NCBI GenBank assembly: GCA_029891345.1
Contig: CM057009.1
Location: 298,259,466-298,323,465, forward strand
Origin: Dryococelus australis
Taxonomy: Eukaryota > Arthropoda > Insecta > Phasmatodea > Phasmatidae
Length of the DNA: 64,000 nt
Direction of reading: 5' to 3'
The position numbers and the translations under genes were made by a program. The stretch's first letter is position 1. Each line of letters opens with the position of its first letter. Under the pieces are notes generated by a model. It was not told where the DNA came from. It saw nothing but the letters and a program-made list of their open reading frames with translations, and made no database searches. Below, one piece after another: positions 1 to 13,179 of the stretch.

Positions 1-440
1 CCATCTGGGCTCAGCACATACCAGAGATCACTTTTTGCTTGTGCAACCACGCTAACAAGGCGACTGGAAAATCACCCGCTGAAATGTACGGTGCAGGCCT
101 GGCAAGTAGGGAAAATTCCTTTGCCGCGCTCCGGACTCGAACCCAGAAGCTGCAGATTCTGAGACACTGGAAAGGTAAGGAAGACTGCGACACGAGGAAG
201 CCCGCATGAACCAGAAGTGGTACGTTCAGAAATAGCTACCAGGTACGAAGAAGCAAACCAAACCCCTGTAATCAGGTGATTTTGTGTACGTGTGTGCACA
301 TCATCTGTCCACGGAAAAACAAAACTTCTATGGAGGACTCGCCACCAAATGGTTTGGGCCACACAGAATTTTAACTTGGTGCAAATGAGGTTGCAAAAAA
401 TATGTAAAATACACAGGGATGACATTCGCGCAGCTACCAT
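1..440 (+). pseudogene. Ty3/gypsy integrase C-terminal remnant
   Basis: The first 190 bases read, in one plus frame, like the end of a gypsy integrase core (a 'W-Q-x-IPEI' stretch, then 'ATGKSPAEMY'). After a frame change, 268-380 read like the integrase C-terminal barrel ('GDFVYV..HHLS' then 'LATKWFGPHRIL'). In the family this is the 3' end of pol, just before the 3' LTR. Several stops and at least one frameshift separate the blocks, so it is dead. The element continues to the left of the window. A long minus-strand open frame over the same bases is only its shadow. Confidence 0.7.
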
Positions 441-1520
441 CCCAGACACAGAAAAGGCAATGAAGAAGTGGGGTAAGTAAAACGACCAACATTCAGGGAG
501 TGCTGCCGAGATAGGAGTAAGTGACGTCACGCCGTCTGAATCAAACCAAGGTAACAACCACAGTGAGAGTCCACCGCAATCACGAGGTCAGTCACCCCTC
601 GATTTTTCTGGATTTTCCATCACGTCTGCTGCTACACTAATAATACCTGCAAAGTTCGAGATAGATGACATTAGTGACGTGTGGGGAGGGGGAGAGAGGC
701 CCCTCGAATTCTGCTGCTTTCCAGCTACCGCCCGCCTACTGCACCGGCCGTCACAACAATAAGACAGGAGCCGGCAGTAGGGGAAATTAGTGACCTGTGG
801 GGAAGTGAGACATCACCCCAAAAATTTTTGCAGCTTTCTAGCAGCTGAGCAGCCACCTACCCTCACTGAGAACCAGTGGGCAGCACCGGTGGTCATAGAC
901 ACCATGTAGGGGGAGATGCCCGCCCCCACATCTAATAACGAGCAGTAACAGCAACAGCAGCATGGCAGGAAAGACTTTTCCGTCAGCACCACCTGTTTGT
1001 CAGTGTACCATCTGCCAATACGCTACGCCAACAACACCGCAGGCTACTGACCCGCATCAGGCATCTAACACGCCTCAGCCAAGATGCAAGTGTGCCCCAC
1101 CATGATGCAGCACACGCTCCACTGCAGGCGCTGTGTCAGGGGCCCCTGCAAACAGGTTGGATGCCTAGTGTTCCTGACGCCATCTGTGACCGCCCGAGAC
1201 ATCACCACAGCTAACGAATTGGCTATTCCCCACCTACAGGCTGAGACCACGCCCATTGTGCCACCCCACCACCTGCTGCACTTCAGCGTAGAGATTGCAG
1301 AGTTGCTGCATCACCCCATCGGTCTCTGGGGGGGATTTGACGTCACTCTCACTGTCTGCTTCGCTTGAGGGGCAGACCGATGTTGCTCGCCGCTGCATCA
1401 ACCACATCACATGCACTAGTGTGATTGAGTGTAGAGTATTGTTCCAAAAGATACACTGCCCACGAGTAAACACAGTAGTATGTGTTTATTTCAGTGAAAT
1501 GTTGTGATCCCCCAAAAGCA
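441..1520 (+). other. gypsy 3' non-coding tail and possible LTR
   Basis: Downstream of the integrase remnant, two diverged units about 116 bp apart begin with 'ATTAGTGAC.TGTGGGGA' (near 667 and 783). Each leads to a purine tract (680-698 and 908-916). The second tract, AGGGGGAGA, is followed directly by TG at 917, which is how a polypurine tract meets the start of a 3' LTR. I could not fix the LTR end; 1400-1510 is a plausible tail. No coding frame is convincing. The LTR call is inference. Confidence 0.35.
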
Positions 1521-2335
1521 GAGCCTAATGCATGCACGAGGAAATGTTATCTCCTCTTTACATCCCTGTAATAAATTGCTTTTTAAGTGCATTATGTACA
1601 TAATTAATTGTCTCTAGCATAAAAACTAAATAAAATAATACAGTATATGCATTTAATTAAAAATTTGGTTACCTTAAGAATGAAATGATGCCCCATAGTA
1701 TAAATAAACACCTCCAGCATTGAAAACAAGTTTTAAACAGTGCGCAATGTAACTCATAGTGAGTGTGGCCACTTTCCATTGTGTTCTCTCTGTCTCACTT
1801 TTTCTTGGGCACCCACAATTCTAGATCACTATCTCCTCTCTTTTAGCTGCTCCTGCAATCAATTCTCCACCCTTCATGATGAAAAATGTAGCTCCGCCTG
1901 GCAACACTGCAACACCCAACCAAGTTGAGGAGGGGAAGTGAATAGGCAGTACCATATTGAAGGAGAAGAAAGGGATGCCACTTCAACATCTTCTTCCTTC
2001 CTTTTGTGTATGCCAGGGAAGCAAAATTTGTTAACATTCTTTAGCTCTCTCTCTACAGTACACAATGTGTCTGTAGACAAAATTAATCAGTTCAACGAAC
2101 GGGGTGTACTGTATTTTTAGCATGCGTTAATTCATGTTCAGTGTCTTTTACACTTTAAATAACGTAAGTGCAAAGAACATAAGTACAACGTGCAAACTCC
2201 TACAGCAAATGTTTAAATAATTTAGGAAATTGATGAGGCAGTGTGTGTCTGCGGAGGCATTAGAAAAAGAGTAGCTGAAAAGGGACATAGTACAGTGGTT
2301 GTTCCCAGCAGGTGAAGTGAAGAGATTTGGGAGGC
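1521..2335. other. unassigned AT-rich DNA
   Basis: Nothing recognised. Short open frames here have no family signature and the base composition resembles the intergenic DNA around it. Confidence 0.5.
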
Positions 2336-2543
2336 TCTTTACATCGAGGTCTTGAGAGCGGATGAGTGTGAAGCGAGGTGAGCATGGAGCAGTGCCGGAA
2401 CAAAATGGCGGAGGAAACAGGGGATCCCCGAGAAAACCAGTTGAACAGCAGCAATGTACGGCACAATTCCACCATGCAAAAATCCAGAGTGAGGTTCGTC
2501 TTAGTGGGAGGCAAGCAGTCTAACCACTCACCTACCGTGGCCA
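2336..2543 (-). repeat. tRNA-derived SINE, copy A
   Basis: Read on the minus strand it starts with a tRNA-like head: a box A resembling TAGGTGAGTGG, a short arm, then a degenerate box B. A unique body follows, and the tail ends in 'TCAAGACCTCGATG'. A second copy at 8061-8298 shares the whole layout, and a tail-only fragment lies near 52194-52236. A run of C bases (2544-2556) abuts the head end. It is transcribed by RNA polymerase III in working copies; this one is diverged. Confidence 0.65.
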
Positions 2544-2569
2544 CCCCCCCCCCCCCAGGTAGTTACCAT

Positions 2570-5500
2570 GCTGTCCTTTTCTTTTTTGTGGAGTGAGATG
2601 TCATTCATTCAGGGGGTTTGGGGGAAGGGTCTCAGAAAAAATTTTCTGACAGGATTGTAGGTTACAGCGTCGACATTGGGAACGGAGTGGTGTGGGGGAG
2701 AAAAGGCTGGCATGCGAATGATTTTCTTGTGGAAGACTGGAGCAAGGAATTTTATATTAAAACTTCACCTCTTTTTTTCTTGCTTACAATATGTATTTAT
2801 TAAAGTTTTCACGTTTGAAGACTGTTTTCATTTTGTATTTCCTTTTCTGTACCAATTCTTTAAAACTATTACACAATAATATAACTGTGTCACTGCTGAA
2901 GTCTCATAGAAGCAAGTTGCCGATAAAAAGACAGTACACAGTTAAGTGTAGAGGCAGTGTAATGTGTAATATGTGTGCCATTACTGCCCTTATCAACCCC
3001 ACACATCTTCATCTTGGACATGTCTTGTTTTGAAGCACCCTTAACAACACATACACCAACTGTGTTTTGTGCACTTCATTTTAGTTATGTTTTTTCATAA
3101 CGCAAACAAGATGTGGCATGTGCATGCCCCAGCATTTATCTTGCCGCCGGCTTCCCCCCCGGTCCCCAATAATACATCAGTGTGCAATAAACGACTCAAG
3201 TTCTTTCTGACCCACATACCAGCGGCACTGTTTAGGCAGCCTTATTTCCTGGGAAAAATGCAAGTGCTACGTGAGTAAATACCACAAATTATAATTTTTG
3301 TACACTTCTGTAATGTTAACACAATTTGAAAACGGGAAAAAAAAGATAAGCCTTAAAGAAAAACATACATATTAACCAGAAAATATTTTCTTTTTAATTC
3401 AATAAATTGAAGAGAAAAATTTTGGCCCCAAACATTTTGAATTATTGTGGTTTTACTGTATTGCCTATCACTGTTGCTATGTGCAAAGCATTTAGCAAGT
3501 TATGCTATGTTAATGGCATGCGGTGCACGGGGAGAAGAGAGGACAACATGTCATCACTTCCATTCTAGTGTTTAGCATCGCGAGCACGGCCTAACTCAAT
3601 AGGTGTGCACTTTGGGTGTGTTCCAGCCAAAGTTTTTAAAGTTTTTCTGGCAATTATTTTTATACAGCTGTGGCCTACCAATTGAAGGTCGTCGCACAAC
3701 CTCTAGTATGTTATTTCTGCTTGCTAACAAATATATTTTAAATAACTTTTAACTGTGACTACTTGAATTTTTCCTTTTTTTCCCCGTAATGGTTTCCAAG
3801 AATGTTGTTGTAACATCGCTGTACTCAATATATTCGTGCTCATTAGGGGTTTTATTGCAGTTCCTGAAACCGAAATATGTGTAGTACGGATATACCTGGA
3901 AAACATATTTAAAATACAATGCAAAATGATCACATATATTATTTCATCATATACCTGTAGATAAAGCAGGGGCACAACATGACAAGTATGTAGCTCGTAA
4001 TTCTGATATGATCTTCCACCCACAATATACAGTATGTTAAAAATGAAATCAAATTGGTTTGTATGATTTGTGGTGTACATTATTTCAATATTTCATAGTC
4101 GGAAGGAAGTTAAATTTATTTGAACACTGTTCGCTTGGAAACAGTTACTGTGAATTTTATCATTACGAAACCTAGGTATATGGCACACCAGGCCACATTT
4201 CACAACTGTAAAAGCCAACCATAAATATAATTTAAGAAAAATGAAATTTGCACATTGAAATACAATGCAAAGCAACTGAAATGTCATGCTTTAAGCATTA
4301 AGCCTGTCACCAAATGTACGCAGCTTTGGATGAGGTTGCACTAAAAGCAGGCATGGCCTAGCAGCATCCGGGCACTATTTGCTGCTAAAGAAAAGCATTA
4401 TATCAAACGTTGAAAAGTATAAGAGATCCTTGAGGAACATGCCTATGAAGGACAAGATGTTTTCATATGTAATTAAAATTGATTTTTTCCAGATTGAGTG
4501 CTATGAATGTTTAATTTAAAAAAAAAAATCATTATTTTTTATTTATAGAATTTGTTATATAAATTGTAGACATTCTACATGATGCCTTTTCCACAAATTA
4601 CAAGAAATCACACATTCCATAACTTTTTAAGTAACTACATGACACAACCACACACACACAAAATAACCTTAACCTTCTTTAAAAAAAAATAAAACAAGGG
4701 ATGCAGAAAGAACCTACATAATTTCATTTTAAGAAGTGTTATATTATTTTCCATTTAATTAAAAACCTGTCACATAACTGAACATTTGCAAAAGTTACCT
4801 TATATACTGAAAAAAAATTACAAAACAACATTTTTTTTGCTAAATCTTTAGGTAACCGATGGAATTATTTTACTCAATGTAATTTATTTTATTTCATCAA
4901 GTGTGGAAAGTCTTCAGTCTCTTAAAAGTTTCTCATGACCACCTTCAATGATAGATGGGCAGTGTAAAGAGATAAGCAAAACAATGTGGAGTCATAAAAA
5001 AATAGGCTCATATGGCACTTTACTCATTTAGACCAACCAAAACACAGATTCCAATGTCACTGGTGGTCCACCAATTCTGCCTCCAGTCATCAGCTGAGAA
5101 AATAAGTCTGCTCCAATCAGCAGGCAGACAGGGCCTGGCATATTAAAGGAGGGATCTGCCAGATAATAGGTGAGAGACAGCAAAAACCTTTGCAAGAAAG
5201 TTTACTGTTTGGCAGCAGACATACAACCAGTCTCTATGGTCTGCAGTTTATAATCCACAGCACATCTTAACTGTGATTATGTGCTGGAATTCTGAGCAGA
5301 TAGCCCATGCTTCTACCCTTATAAGGGAGTCACACCATAAAACAAATTCAAATCAAATGGTATGGTGAGAATGAGGAGATTTCATGTAAAATGCTCACTA
5401 TCAGCCATATTTGAAACATGTAAAAATTTTAAGTTGATTACACTAGGCAGCACTTGGTGTCTAATGGCTGCTTTCACAATACCAAATAGAAAACTGCTTC

Positions 5501-6540
5501 ATTAATTTTAATTTTCTCAGTGATAACACTATTTCTAAAACTATTTGTAACAAAGAAGCACCAAGCATCTCACTACAATATAGAAAAGTAAACATTACCT
5601 GTGATACTGCTGTTCTGGGAGTGAAACTCCAACTGATCAATGTTCTGTGAGGCACTGGTCTGCGTAGGATTGCTGGCTGCTTCATTGTCTGGACTTTTCT
5701 TGGTCAGTCCTTCTTTCAATTCCATCTGGAAGTTAATTATAGCCATTCAAGCATCAGTTCTCCACTGATGATCATTGTTACCAAAGGAGAAGGCTATTGT
5801 AAGCAAACATCTCTACACCAAATTTGAACTTACAGAATAAGGATAAAAATTTAACAAATGCAAATGTGCGATGCTGACCACAGCCCTCTTAAACCGTTTA
5901 CCTGCCGTAGCCAGCTCCTCAGCGCAGCAGAGAGCCGCGCCCTACTTGGGTGTACGGGCGCATCAGTGCATCTCATGCGATGCATGAGCTCCAGAGTGGA
6001 ACACACCACACTAGTGTGATGAGTGCAAGGCAACAGTGTGTGTGAGTGCAGTGCAAAGAGCGTTGAGCACTACCGGCGCATGAATATGCTAATAGTGCCA
6101 AGGCCATGATTATTCTTTAAGGGCTTAATTGACAGGCGACATGAGACGCGTAGTCATGTGAACACAATGGACGCCCTTTGAAGCAGCCCAAGGAGTGATT
6201 CAAGTTGTAATAACGTTTATTTGTTATTTCTTTGTTTTCCCATCTCACATGTCTTCACACTCACACCTCACTTCATCACTTGTTTGCAATTGTTTTCTGA
6301 TCCCTATGTTAGCAAGTAATTTTTATAAAAGCAGGCTCCATACAAGATAAGTGTTCGAAGGGTTTTATGTAAATGTGTATCAAAAACTAGTCCCGATGTG
6401 GTCCCCCTGCCCGCCAATGCCGGCCAGTGCGTGAAGCAGAGAAAACTGTCATCGCTTAGCATCTTGAGAGATTGAACGTGTGTCACTGTGCTCCTTGGTT
6501 CGTGTGTTCGGGCGGCCATCACTTTTGTTTTGCCAGTCAT
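2570..6540. other. long gene-free AT-rich stretch
   Basis: I see no conserved coding sequence. Open frames of 60-118 codons (for example minus 3724-4080) are leucine/isoleucine/tyrosine-rich and look like chance frames in AT-rich DNA. Positions 5880-6070 are more GC-rich but match nothing I know. Confidence 0.5.
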
Positions 6541-6896
6541 AATAACAACAATAGTCTAATTTTATCCAGAACCATTTTAGTTTAGCTGCCCAGGACTCCG
6601 TCTCTCACCTTCCCCAGTGCTTGCATCGCCTGGGAAATTTTAAGTTCCACTTATAATCCATTGTCTGGCTTTGCGCTGTTTTTGTAGTGTTTTACTGTCA
6701 TAGACAGGTACGAGCCCGGCACCAATGTACGTTGTTCCCCACCAAGGGACGTGTAAATTAACCCGGTAAATATACATTGAAAGTGTTCACGTGAGTTTTT
6801 ATTTGGGTTGCCTTTGGGCACTTCAGGGCGCGGGCCCTTATCTTCCCGCCAAAAGTGTTCATGTTGTGTAAGTTCCTTCATTCAATGTCTTCGTGT

Positions 6897-7016
6897 TTAA
6901 ATGTGTTGCAACGTAAGTAAATCAGTTATGGGCTTGTGGTCAGCCCCAATAGTAAACTGCGTAGCACACAAATAATTTATAAATTTATCTGAGGAGCATT
7001 TGATCAGCACATCGGA
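6897..7016 (-). pseudogene. gypsy-type RNase H remnant
   Basis: A 39-codon minus-strand piece contains 'FTIGADHKPI', matching the 'F.+.TDHKPL' signature of gypsy RNase H with the key T-D partly changed. Nothing else of this pol is seen beside it. About 170 bases further along the same strand (6725-6745) is a primer-binding-site-like motif beginning TTGGTGCCGGG, preceded by a CA, so this stretch may be the edge of an LTR element. The fragment is too small to place in a lineage. Confidence 0.45.
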
Positions 7017-7649
7017 AGGATTGCCGCCTTTGGTCGTAAGCACACGATCCTGAGAAGAAGAGTCAGCTCTCCAAGAACTTGCCTGGGGACCCAGGTAACA
7101 CCATATCAACAACACATTTTCCTAATGTAATATTTTTACTGCTCCTCAAAACCTCACTAACCCCTTTCCGACCAGCAGAACCCTGTCATGCTTGAAAGTT
7201 TATTTATGACGTGAAAGGACTATAATAAATTTAATATCTTCTGTTATGCTAAGCGTTCGTTGGAGCAAAGTAGAGGACTGCAAATCAGCATTTTAAAAAT
7301 CAAATTAAACTTTTTCACAAAATATCCTTTGTAACACATTCAAACTGCGTGACGTCAAGCAAAACGGAGTAATGGTAACTAACTGCTTTCCTTCACAGAT
7401 TGCACCACAAGTCAAGATGGCTGCCAGTTATGGCATGTGCAACAGTTGGCACTAAATTTGAATCCAAGTACATACACTAAATGACACAAACAAACCAAAC
7501 CAAAACATACCACCCACCAAAAATAACATTTTTAACTAACTATAAAATCAGTACAGTGAATGGGTAGGTGACACAACTTGATAACGGGGTGCTTTGCTGT
7601 TGCTGCTTAATGGTGACCACCCTGCAACTCCAGACTTGCCCACATGTAG

Positions 7650-9785
7650 AACTGCAACATGCTCAAGCTAACACTGCACGGGTGGCAAGAGGTCATCCTC
7701 GAAGAGGAAAATGGAGTGTGCTGGTGTCAAGTCATCTATATCTGATGAAATGGCACACAGTATAAGTGAGTTAAAGACTGCTTCAATCTGGGCAAAGAGA
7801 GTAGGCAGCTCCTCAAAGGTAAGCACATGCTAGCCTACAACTCTTTTCAGATGGTACTTTGCAGATTTGATGGCTACCTCCCGCAAGTCACCAAAATGTG
7901 GTGCAGATAGAGGATTGAGGTTGTACTGAATGCCACGAGTGGCAAGGGTATCTGCAACACACTGCAAGTTGGCACTCTTCCTTTGTAGGTCATTGAAATA
8001 ACAACAAGTCTCTATAAAGTTTGTTCTGTGATCAGAGTCAGTGAGTGACAAGATTTTGGCAGCTCTTAACAGCGACGTCTTAAGAGCCGATGAGGGTGAT
8101 TGAGGTGAGTATGGAGCAGCACCAAAATGAAAGGGTATGGGAAATGGGAGATCCCTGAGAAAACCCGCCAACCAGCGGTATCATCTGGCACAGTCCCACA
8201 TGCGAAAATCCAGGAGTGACTCAGCCGGGAATGGAGCCCAGTTCGCTTTGGTGGGAGGTGAGCAGGCTAACCGCTCAGCCACCGTTGTCCCTCCACAGTT
8301 GGAAAAAAAAAAAAACAGTTTTACAAAGCCCACACCTAGCATTAAATCTGAATATGGCATCAAGAAAAGCTGCAGTGCTCAATGAAGAGAAAACTTCTAA
8401 ATATACTGCCTTTGTCGCTAAGCAAATGAATGGGCACAAATAAGCCTTGGAGACGTGACTGTTCCAAACACACAACTGTTTGATTTGGAATTGGTCCCCA
8501 TAGTCAACACCAGCGTTTATAAATGTCCTCGCATGTTGAACTCTACTTGGTGAAAGATTTCCCATCAATGGCTGTGTACTGGTGGCCATGAACCTGTAGC
8601 ACTTTACATAATAGTAGATCCTGGCCTTGACAGATCCCTTCACTGCCTCAATCTAGTACTAGCAAAAAATTTATGAATGTGTAGCATTGGAACCAGCATG
8701 GAGGTGCATGAAATAATGAAAATCAATTATCATATTTTCACAAAATGCCTCTTGGGTAACAATATTTGGTGTTTTGTTTTGTAAGTTACATGTGAATTTT
8801 GTAAATGTCCACCCACATGCAGAATGCCATCAGAATATAAGAATGGATTCAACTTTCACATACCAGTATCAGGGATAACATTTACCTTCTGAAATCAAAC
8901 ATTCAATCTCTGAGCTGAAACATTTTCGTTGAACCTGCTTCAGGCACATTTTCTTAGCAACATCAAGTTCTACGACAGTAATGGGACCAGTGCGTTAACA
9001 CCCTAAAGACACCTTCAGGTTTCAAATGAACTTTAATACATAAGCAAGCATTCTCTGAAGCTGTGACCAAGAAGAGAACTTAGAGAGGCTTGCTAGGAGG
9101 GTTGGCTCACAACGCCCAACTAATTAAACTACCTTAGGCTGTTTTAGCTCTTCTTCACCTACTCTTCGACATGGCCATGATTCATTCTCAGTAACTCTTG
9201 GAGCAAGTCCTCTGGAAGCACAGTCCGCAGCAATGTCAGCAGAAGACACATGTCTCCACTAGACCGTAATCTTGCTCTCTTTAATGCGAGTGACTATGTT
9301 TGCCATAAAAGTTTTCAGACAATGAGGAGGAATCGTGAACCAAGCAAGGACCACTGTGGAATCACACCTTGCAGTAATACAACTAATGTGGATGCATTCT
9401 GAAAGGGTAGACATTACTGATACAAGTAACTTAATGAGTAAATCTGCAGCTTGCAATTCAAGTAAAGGAAGTGTTTCTGTTTTAGTGGTGCAACACAAGA
9501 TTTGGCCAGAAGCAGGTGTGTCTTCACTTCACCTTGATGAGCAGTATATAGGAACACAACAGCTGCGTAACCTTCATGGATGCATCACTAAAGCCATGCT
9601 GCTAATATTCTGACTGTGGAGGTGACATAAGATGAGGTATGGACAATTTGCTGAGAATACCATGTTGGCAGATGAAAGCCTGCCAGTCCTTAAGCACATC
9701 TCCAGATGGAGCTTCATCAAACGACATACTCAACAGCCAGAATATTTGGAGGAAACTCTTAGCTCGAATGACAACTGGAGTAAAG
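7650..9785 (-). pseudogene. BEL/Pao retrotransposon pol (RNase H and integrase), broken
   Basis: Reading from 9785 downwards on the minus strand: an RT-connection segment with 'TPVVIRAKSFLQ' (about 9780-9650); an RNase H with 'LPLLELQAADLL' and 'DSTVVLAWF' (9498-9260); and an integrase (8643-8300 and 8060-7650) with 'TQPLMGNLSPSRV', 'CLATKAVYLEV', 'GIQYNLNPLSAPHFG' and 'SAKYHLKRVVG'. These motifs and their order are diagnostic of BEL/Pao. A SINE interrupts the integrase core, and there are stops and frame changes. No LTR pair could be drawn. Its 5' side is cut by a gypsy gag fragment at 9786. Confidence 0.8.
8061..8298 (-). repeat. tRNA-derived SINE, copy B, inside BEL/Pao integrase
   Basis: Same family as 2336-2543, better preserved. 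On the minus strand the head holds a clear box A (GGCTGAGCGG) and a box-B-like GGGCTCCATTCCC, followed by the shared body and a tail ending 'TTAAGACGTCGCTGTTAAGAGC'-like (with a few changes). An A-run lies against the head (8299-8312). It sits within the integrase reading frame of the BEL/Pao copy, so it inserted later. Confidence 0.7.
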
Positions 9786-10085
9786 GGCTTCTAGGGGATT
9801 CGGTATATCAAAGGTGAGCTCCCCACATGCAGATCCATCACGATTCATACAGGACTGCCAACAGGAGTTGTGCCGGAATGGCATACCCATGAGCCAACAG
9901 CTACTGAGAGCAAGAAAACAGCTACAAGGCACAGCTCTGCAGTGGTGGACTCAGTATGGATAACTTATGGCCACATCGGAGTAGCTATGCAGGCACCTCA
10001 TCAAGCAATTCTCCGGGCCAGAAGTTTGCCATCTGGCACCAGCTAAACCTGCACCATATCTCACCTTAGGCCTATCCAAATATTA
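9786..10085 (+). pseudogene. displaced copy of gypsy gag segment
   Basis: About 235 bases from 9786 match 12561-12795, part of the gag of the gypsy element downstream, with few differences by eye, including the same stop codon. The last 35-40 bases instead match, in reverse orientation, 12136-12173. The segment is therefore a patchwork of two parts of the same element, one inverted, and it abuts the BEL/Pao fragment directly. Confidence 0.7.
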
Positions 10086-11045
10086 ATCACGTTGCTATAC
10101 CATAGGGGTTATGTGTGTAAAGACGACAAATTGCATTTGTATTAACATCTCGTATAGCAGACAAGCAGCACTTATTTAGGTTAATGTCTTGGTTAAATTG
10201 AAGATAAAACTTTGAGCAGCAATAATAATATTTAAAATTAACGTAATTAAGAAAGTAAATATGTCTGTATGGCTTACACAATCATGCATATAATAAGTGT
10301 CACGTAAAAATAGCTGCACAGGATAAACATTAAGTCAAAGAAATAAGTCGCTACCTATGTTACAAAAAAGGGACCATTCCACTTAATAAAATTGTAAGAG
10401 TAAATAACATAAAAGTATAATGAACATGTGGAAATTTGTAATTAATCCTTTCAGTCACTGTGTCCTCTATATGGGACATTGCATATTAAATAGCTTTAAT
10501 GATCTGCACTTTACACAACAGAATACCGACCAATTAAAAAGGTTCTCTATGTGTGGGAAAACATTATTCACCTTTAAAACTATATTCTGAAGCTGTATAA
10601 ACCACTGCTGCAAGTAAGAGAAAGCAAGGGCAGATTTTTATTAATGCAGATGTATGACAAAGCGTCGTAGAGATATCAGTACAGTTCCTAACAAAAAATT
10701 TTGTTTGTCGCAACACTTCAATTACAGATTTATCTGGGACTGTAGGGTTAAATATTTATTTAAGGAACTTGTAATTATTTACGTGAAATATTTTTGCACA
10801 CTGGACTTTTATTTGCTAATGTTGGGAGCACTGTCCATTGGCCTTTGGTTTCAGGCATAAGAAGGGTCACGCACACCTCTTCACTCAGGCAGCTGCCATT
10901 TTGTGATGTCAGCCCCCCCCCCCCCCCCCCAGGCTTGGCAGGTATACAAGCGGGTCGCACGCAGGGCAGAGTAGAGTGTGCACCAGGAAATCTTCACAGA
11001 GGTGGAACCCCATCGTCAACATGCTCTCCGCACCCACTCACCTGA
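10086..11045. other. unassigned DNA with a long C tract
   Basis: No coding signal. A run of about 17 C bases lies near 10914-10931. The rest is AT-rich without recognised repeats. Confidence 0.45.
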
Positions 11046-12499
11046 TGCCGAAAAATGTTCAGTGTTGCTACCTCTAACCCATCCTCCTAGCTCGGGGCCA
11101 AAATAAGCTGAGTGGCGACAGAGGATTCCTACCTTCCCTTACACATTGATTTAGTACCCAGAAGCCGAAATACACTCAACGGTAGTAGGACAAACCTTGA
11201 AACCTACTGTTAGTGGAGCCGGAGCAGAAACACACTCAAACACTGTCAACCTCTACCTAGGCATAGGGGCCGAAACACCCTTAGTCACCCTCTAAGTCCT
11301 ACTCCAACCGCCAGGCTGCAGACCTACGTAGATGTTGGAAACGCACTGCATGCCTTGCCAGAACAAGTGTTCGTTGTTGCATGCGCCACCACCTATTTCC
11401 GGTCTTGTAAACCCCATTCAGTGTCATGTGGTTGTGGTATTAGGGCAGGTGGGATGTATTTCAATGTTTTTTCAGTGTATTGTAAGCAAGTGTTCCCAAG
11501 CCATTGTGTATGTAAATAGAACTTGTGCCATTGCAGAAAATAAAATCCAGTGAAAATCAAGTGTGTTTTCCTCATGTTGGCTCCTCGACCCACCTATGTT
11601 CTTGCTGTAAGAAAACGACTAACGGAAAGAGCCAGTGCAGAGAGAAGTGCCACCGCTTTGCCTATGAGAGATCCACCTAACTTATTTAATAATGAAGGAC
11701 CACATCCTGCTCCTACCACCAACCTAGAGGAATTAGCCACGGCCGAAGCCAGTATGGAGGTCAGGCCGCCTCTCACTCCCCATGGTCCGAACATGACACA
11801 AAACTAGGGACAATACGGAGGTACTATGAGTAACAGTTACCTCCACTCATATCACCCATTAAAACCCAGAATAAGGGCCACTGTCCCTGTCCTGTACCCC
11901 GGCGCATGAGGCAACTGATCCAGGGGCTATTCCAGCTCAGGTCAACACTCTCCACTTCAACTTCTGGAGGTGGTAAGACACAAGTTGATTTCAGACTAGT
12001 GCACATAAAAATTATAGCAGGCAGATAGTGTCCCCTGTTACTCGTTAGTTAATTGTGGCTATTCCCCAATCTTCTTACCACTCTCATTTGCAGGGAAACA
12101 TTATACTAATTTCCCATTACACCTAGGCCACACACCCTAGGTGCAGGTTTAGATGGTGCCAGATGGCAAACTTCTGCGGCACCGACATGGGGTTTGAAGT
12201 ACGATACCCTGTATCAAAGATTTTGTGGCTAAGGTCATCTCACCATCAAATGAGAACATTGTAGTAACCCATACCACTACGTCTGCCTTGGATGAGCCGA
12301 TGAAGAAAAATATCTGATTGAGCTACAATTTCACTGTGATGACCACCGAACACAGCAGGCCATGTGTTGTCAGCCAAATTGCCCTGGCATTGGGATATAC
12401 CATCAGTGCCTCGGGTGGGGAGATGGCCCACGCGACCTAAATGGGCTATGATTCAGATGCCAAACATGGAGGTGTGGAGTCTGAAGACTATGTCTACAT
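11046..12499 (+). other. probable 5' non-coding part of the gypsy element
   Basis: This precedes the gag frame. Polyadenylation-like AATAAAATCC occurs at 11538 and a TGGCGACAGAGG motif, resembling a primer-binding site, at 11112; the two are not in the order expected of one LTR. I could not define LTR borders. Sequence at 12136-12173 recurs inverted at 10025-10060. Confidence 0.35.
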
Positions 12500-13120
12500 G
12501 TGGCATCTCGTTTAGGTTGTGTGGGAACTGATAGTGAAACATCTGAGGGCAATATTCATAGGAGATTCGGTATATCAAAGGTGAGCTCCCCACATGCAGA
12601 TCCATCACGATTCATACAGGATTGCCAACAGGAGTTCTGCCGGAATGGCATACCCATGAGCCAAGAGCTACTGAGAGCCAGAAAACAGCTACAAGGCACA
12701 GCTCTGCAGTGGTGGACTCAGTATGGATAACTTATGGCCACATGGGAGTAGCTATGCAAGCACCTCATCAAGCAATTCTCCGGGCCAGAAGTACTCAACA
12801 ACCTCATAAAGGGCTTCTACAGCACCCGCCATAGCCCATAGTACTTTGTAGAAATCTTCATCAGACGAAAACGTAAAATGTTCCAGAGACATTTCCCTGA
12901 GAGAGATGAGCAAACCTGCATTGCCACCATCCTATGCCTTATGCAGCCCTACCTCCGGCCAAACTTTCGGCCACCCAATCCCTAATATATCAAAGAGTTG
13001 GTCAAGAAAGAAAAAGAGTACAAGCATGATGAGAGAGCTGCACACCCAACCACTTCTTACAAACCCCAAAAACCACAAGTTACCAAAGGTTAAGACAACA
13101 GAAATCCTGCCACCACCCAA
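12500..13120 (+). pseudogene. Ty3/gypsy gag, broken
   Basis: The frame contains 'DPSRFIQDCQQEF', 'ALQWWTQYG' and 'FRRKRKMFQ'-like blocks, the usual capsid pattern of a gypsy Gag (hydrophobic F-x-x-C-Q-x-x-F, then W-W). At least three in-frame stops interrupt it, one directly after 'WWTQYG'. A near-identical piece sits at 9786-10020. Gag would form the virus-like particle of the retrotransposon. Confidence 0.65.
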
Positions 13121-13179
13121 ACATTAGCTACCAAAATGCTGGTACTAACCTGAGCACCATTTCACAGTAACTGGACCAT

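Noticed and set aside
72..557. 161-codon minus frame
   Set aside because: Shadow of the plus-strand gypsy integrase, which has real family motifs.
3724..4080. 118-codon minus frame
   Set aside because: Composition fits chance translation of AT-rich DNA.
8220..8298. possible tRNA gene on the minus strand
   Set aside because: The head of a SINE: box A is good but the arms do not close a cloverleaf and the same unit recurs at 2336.
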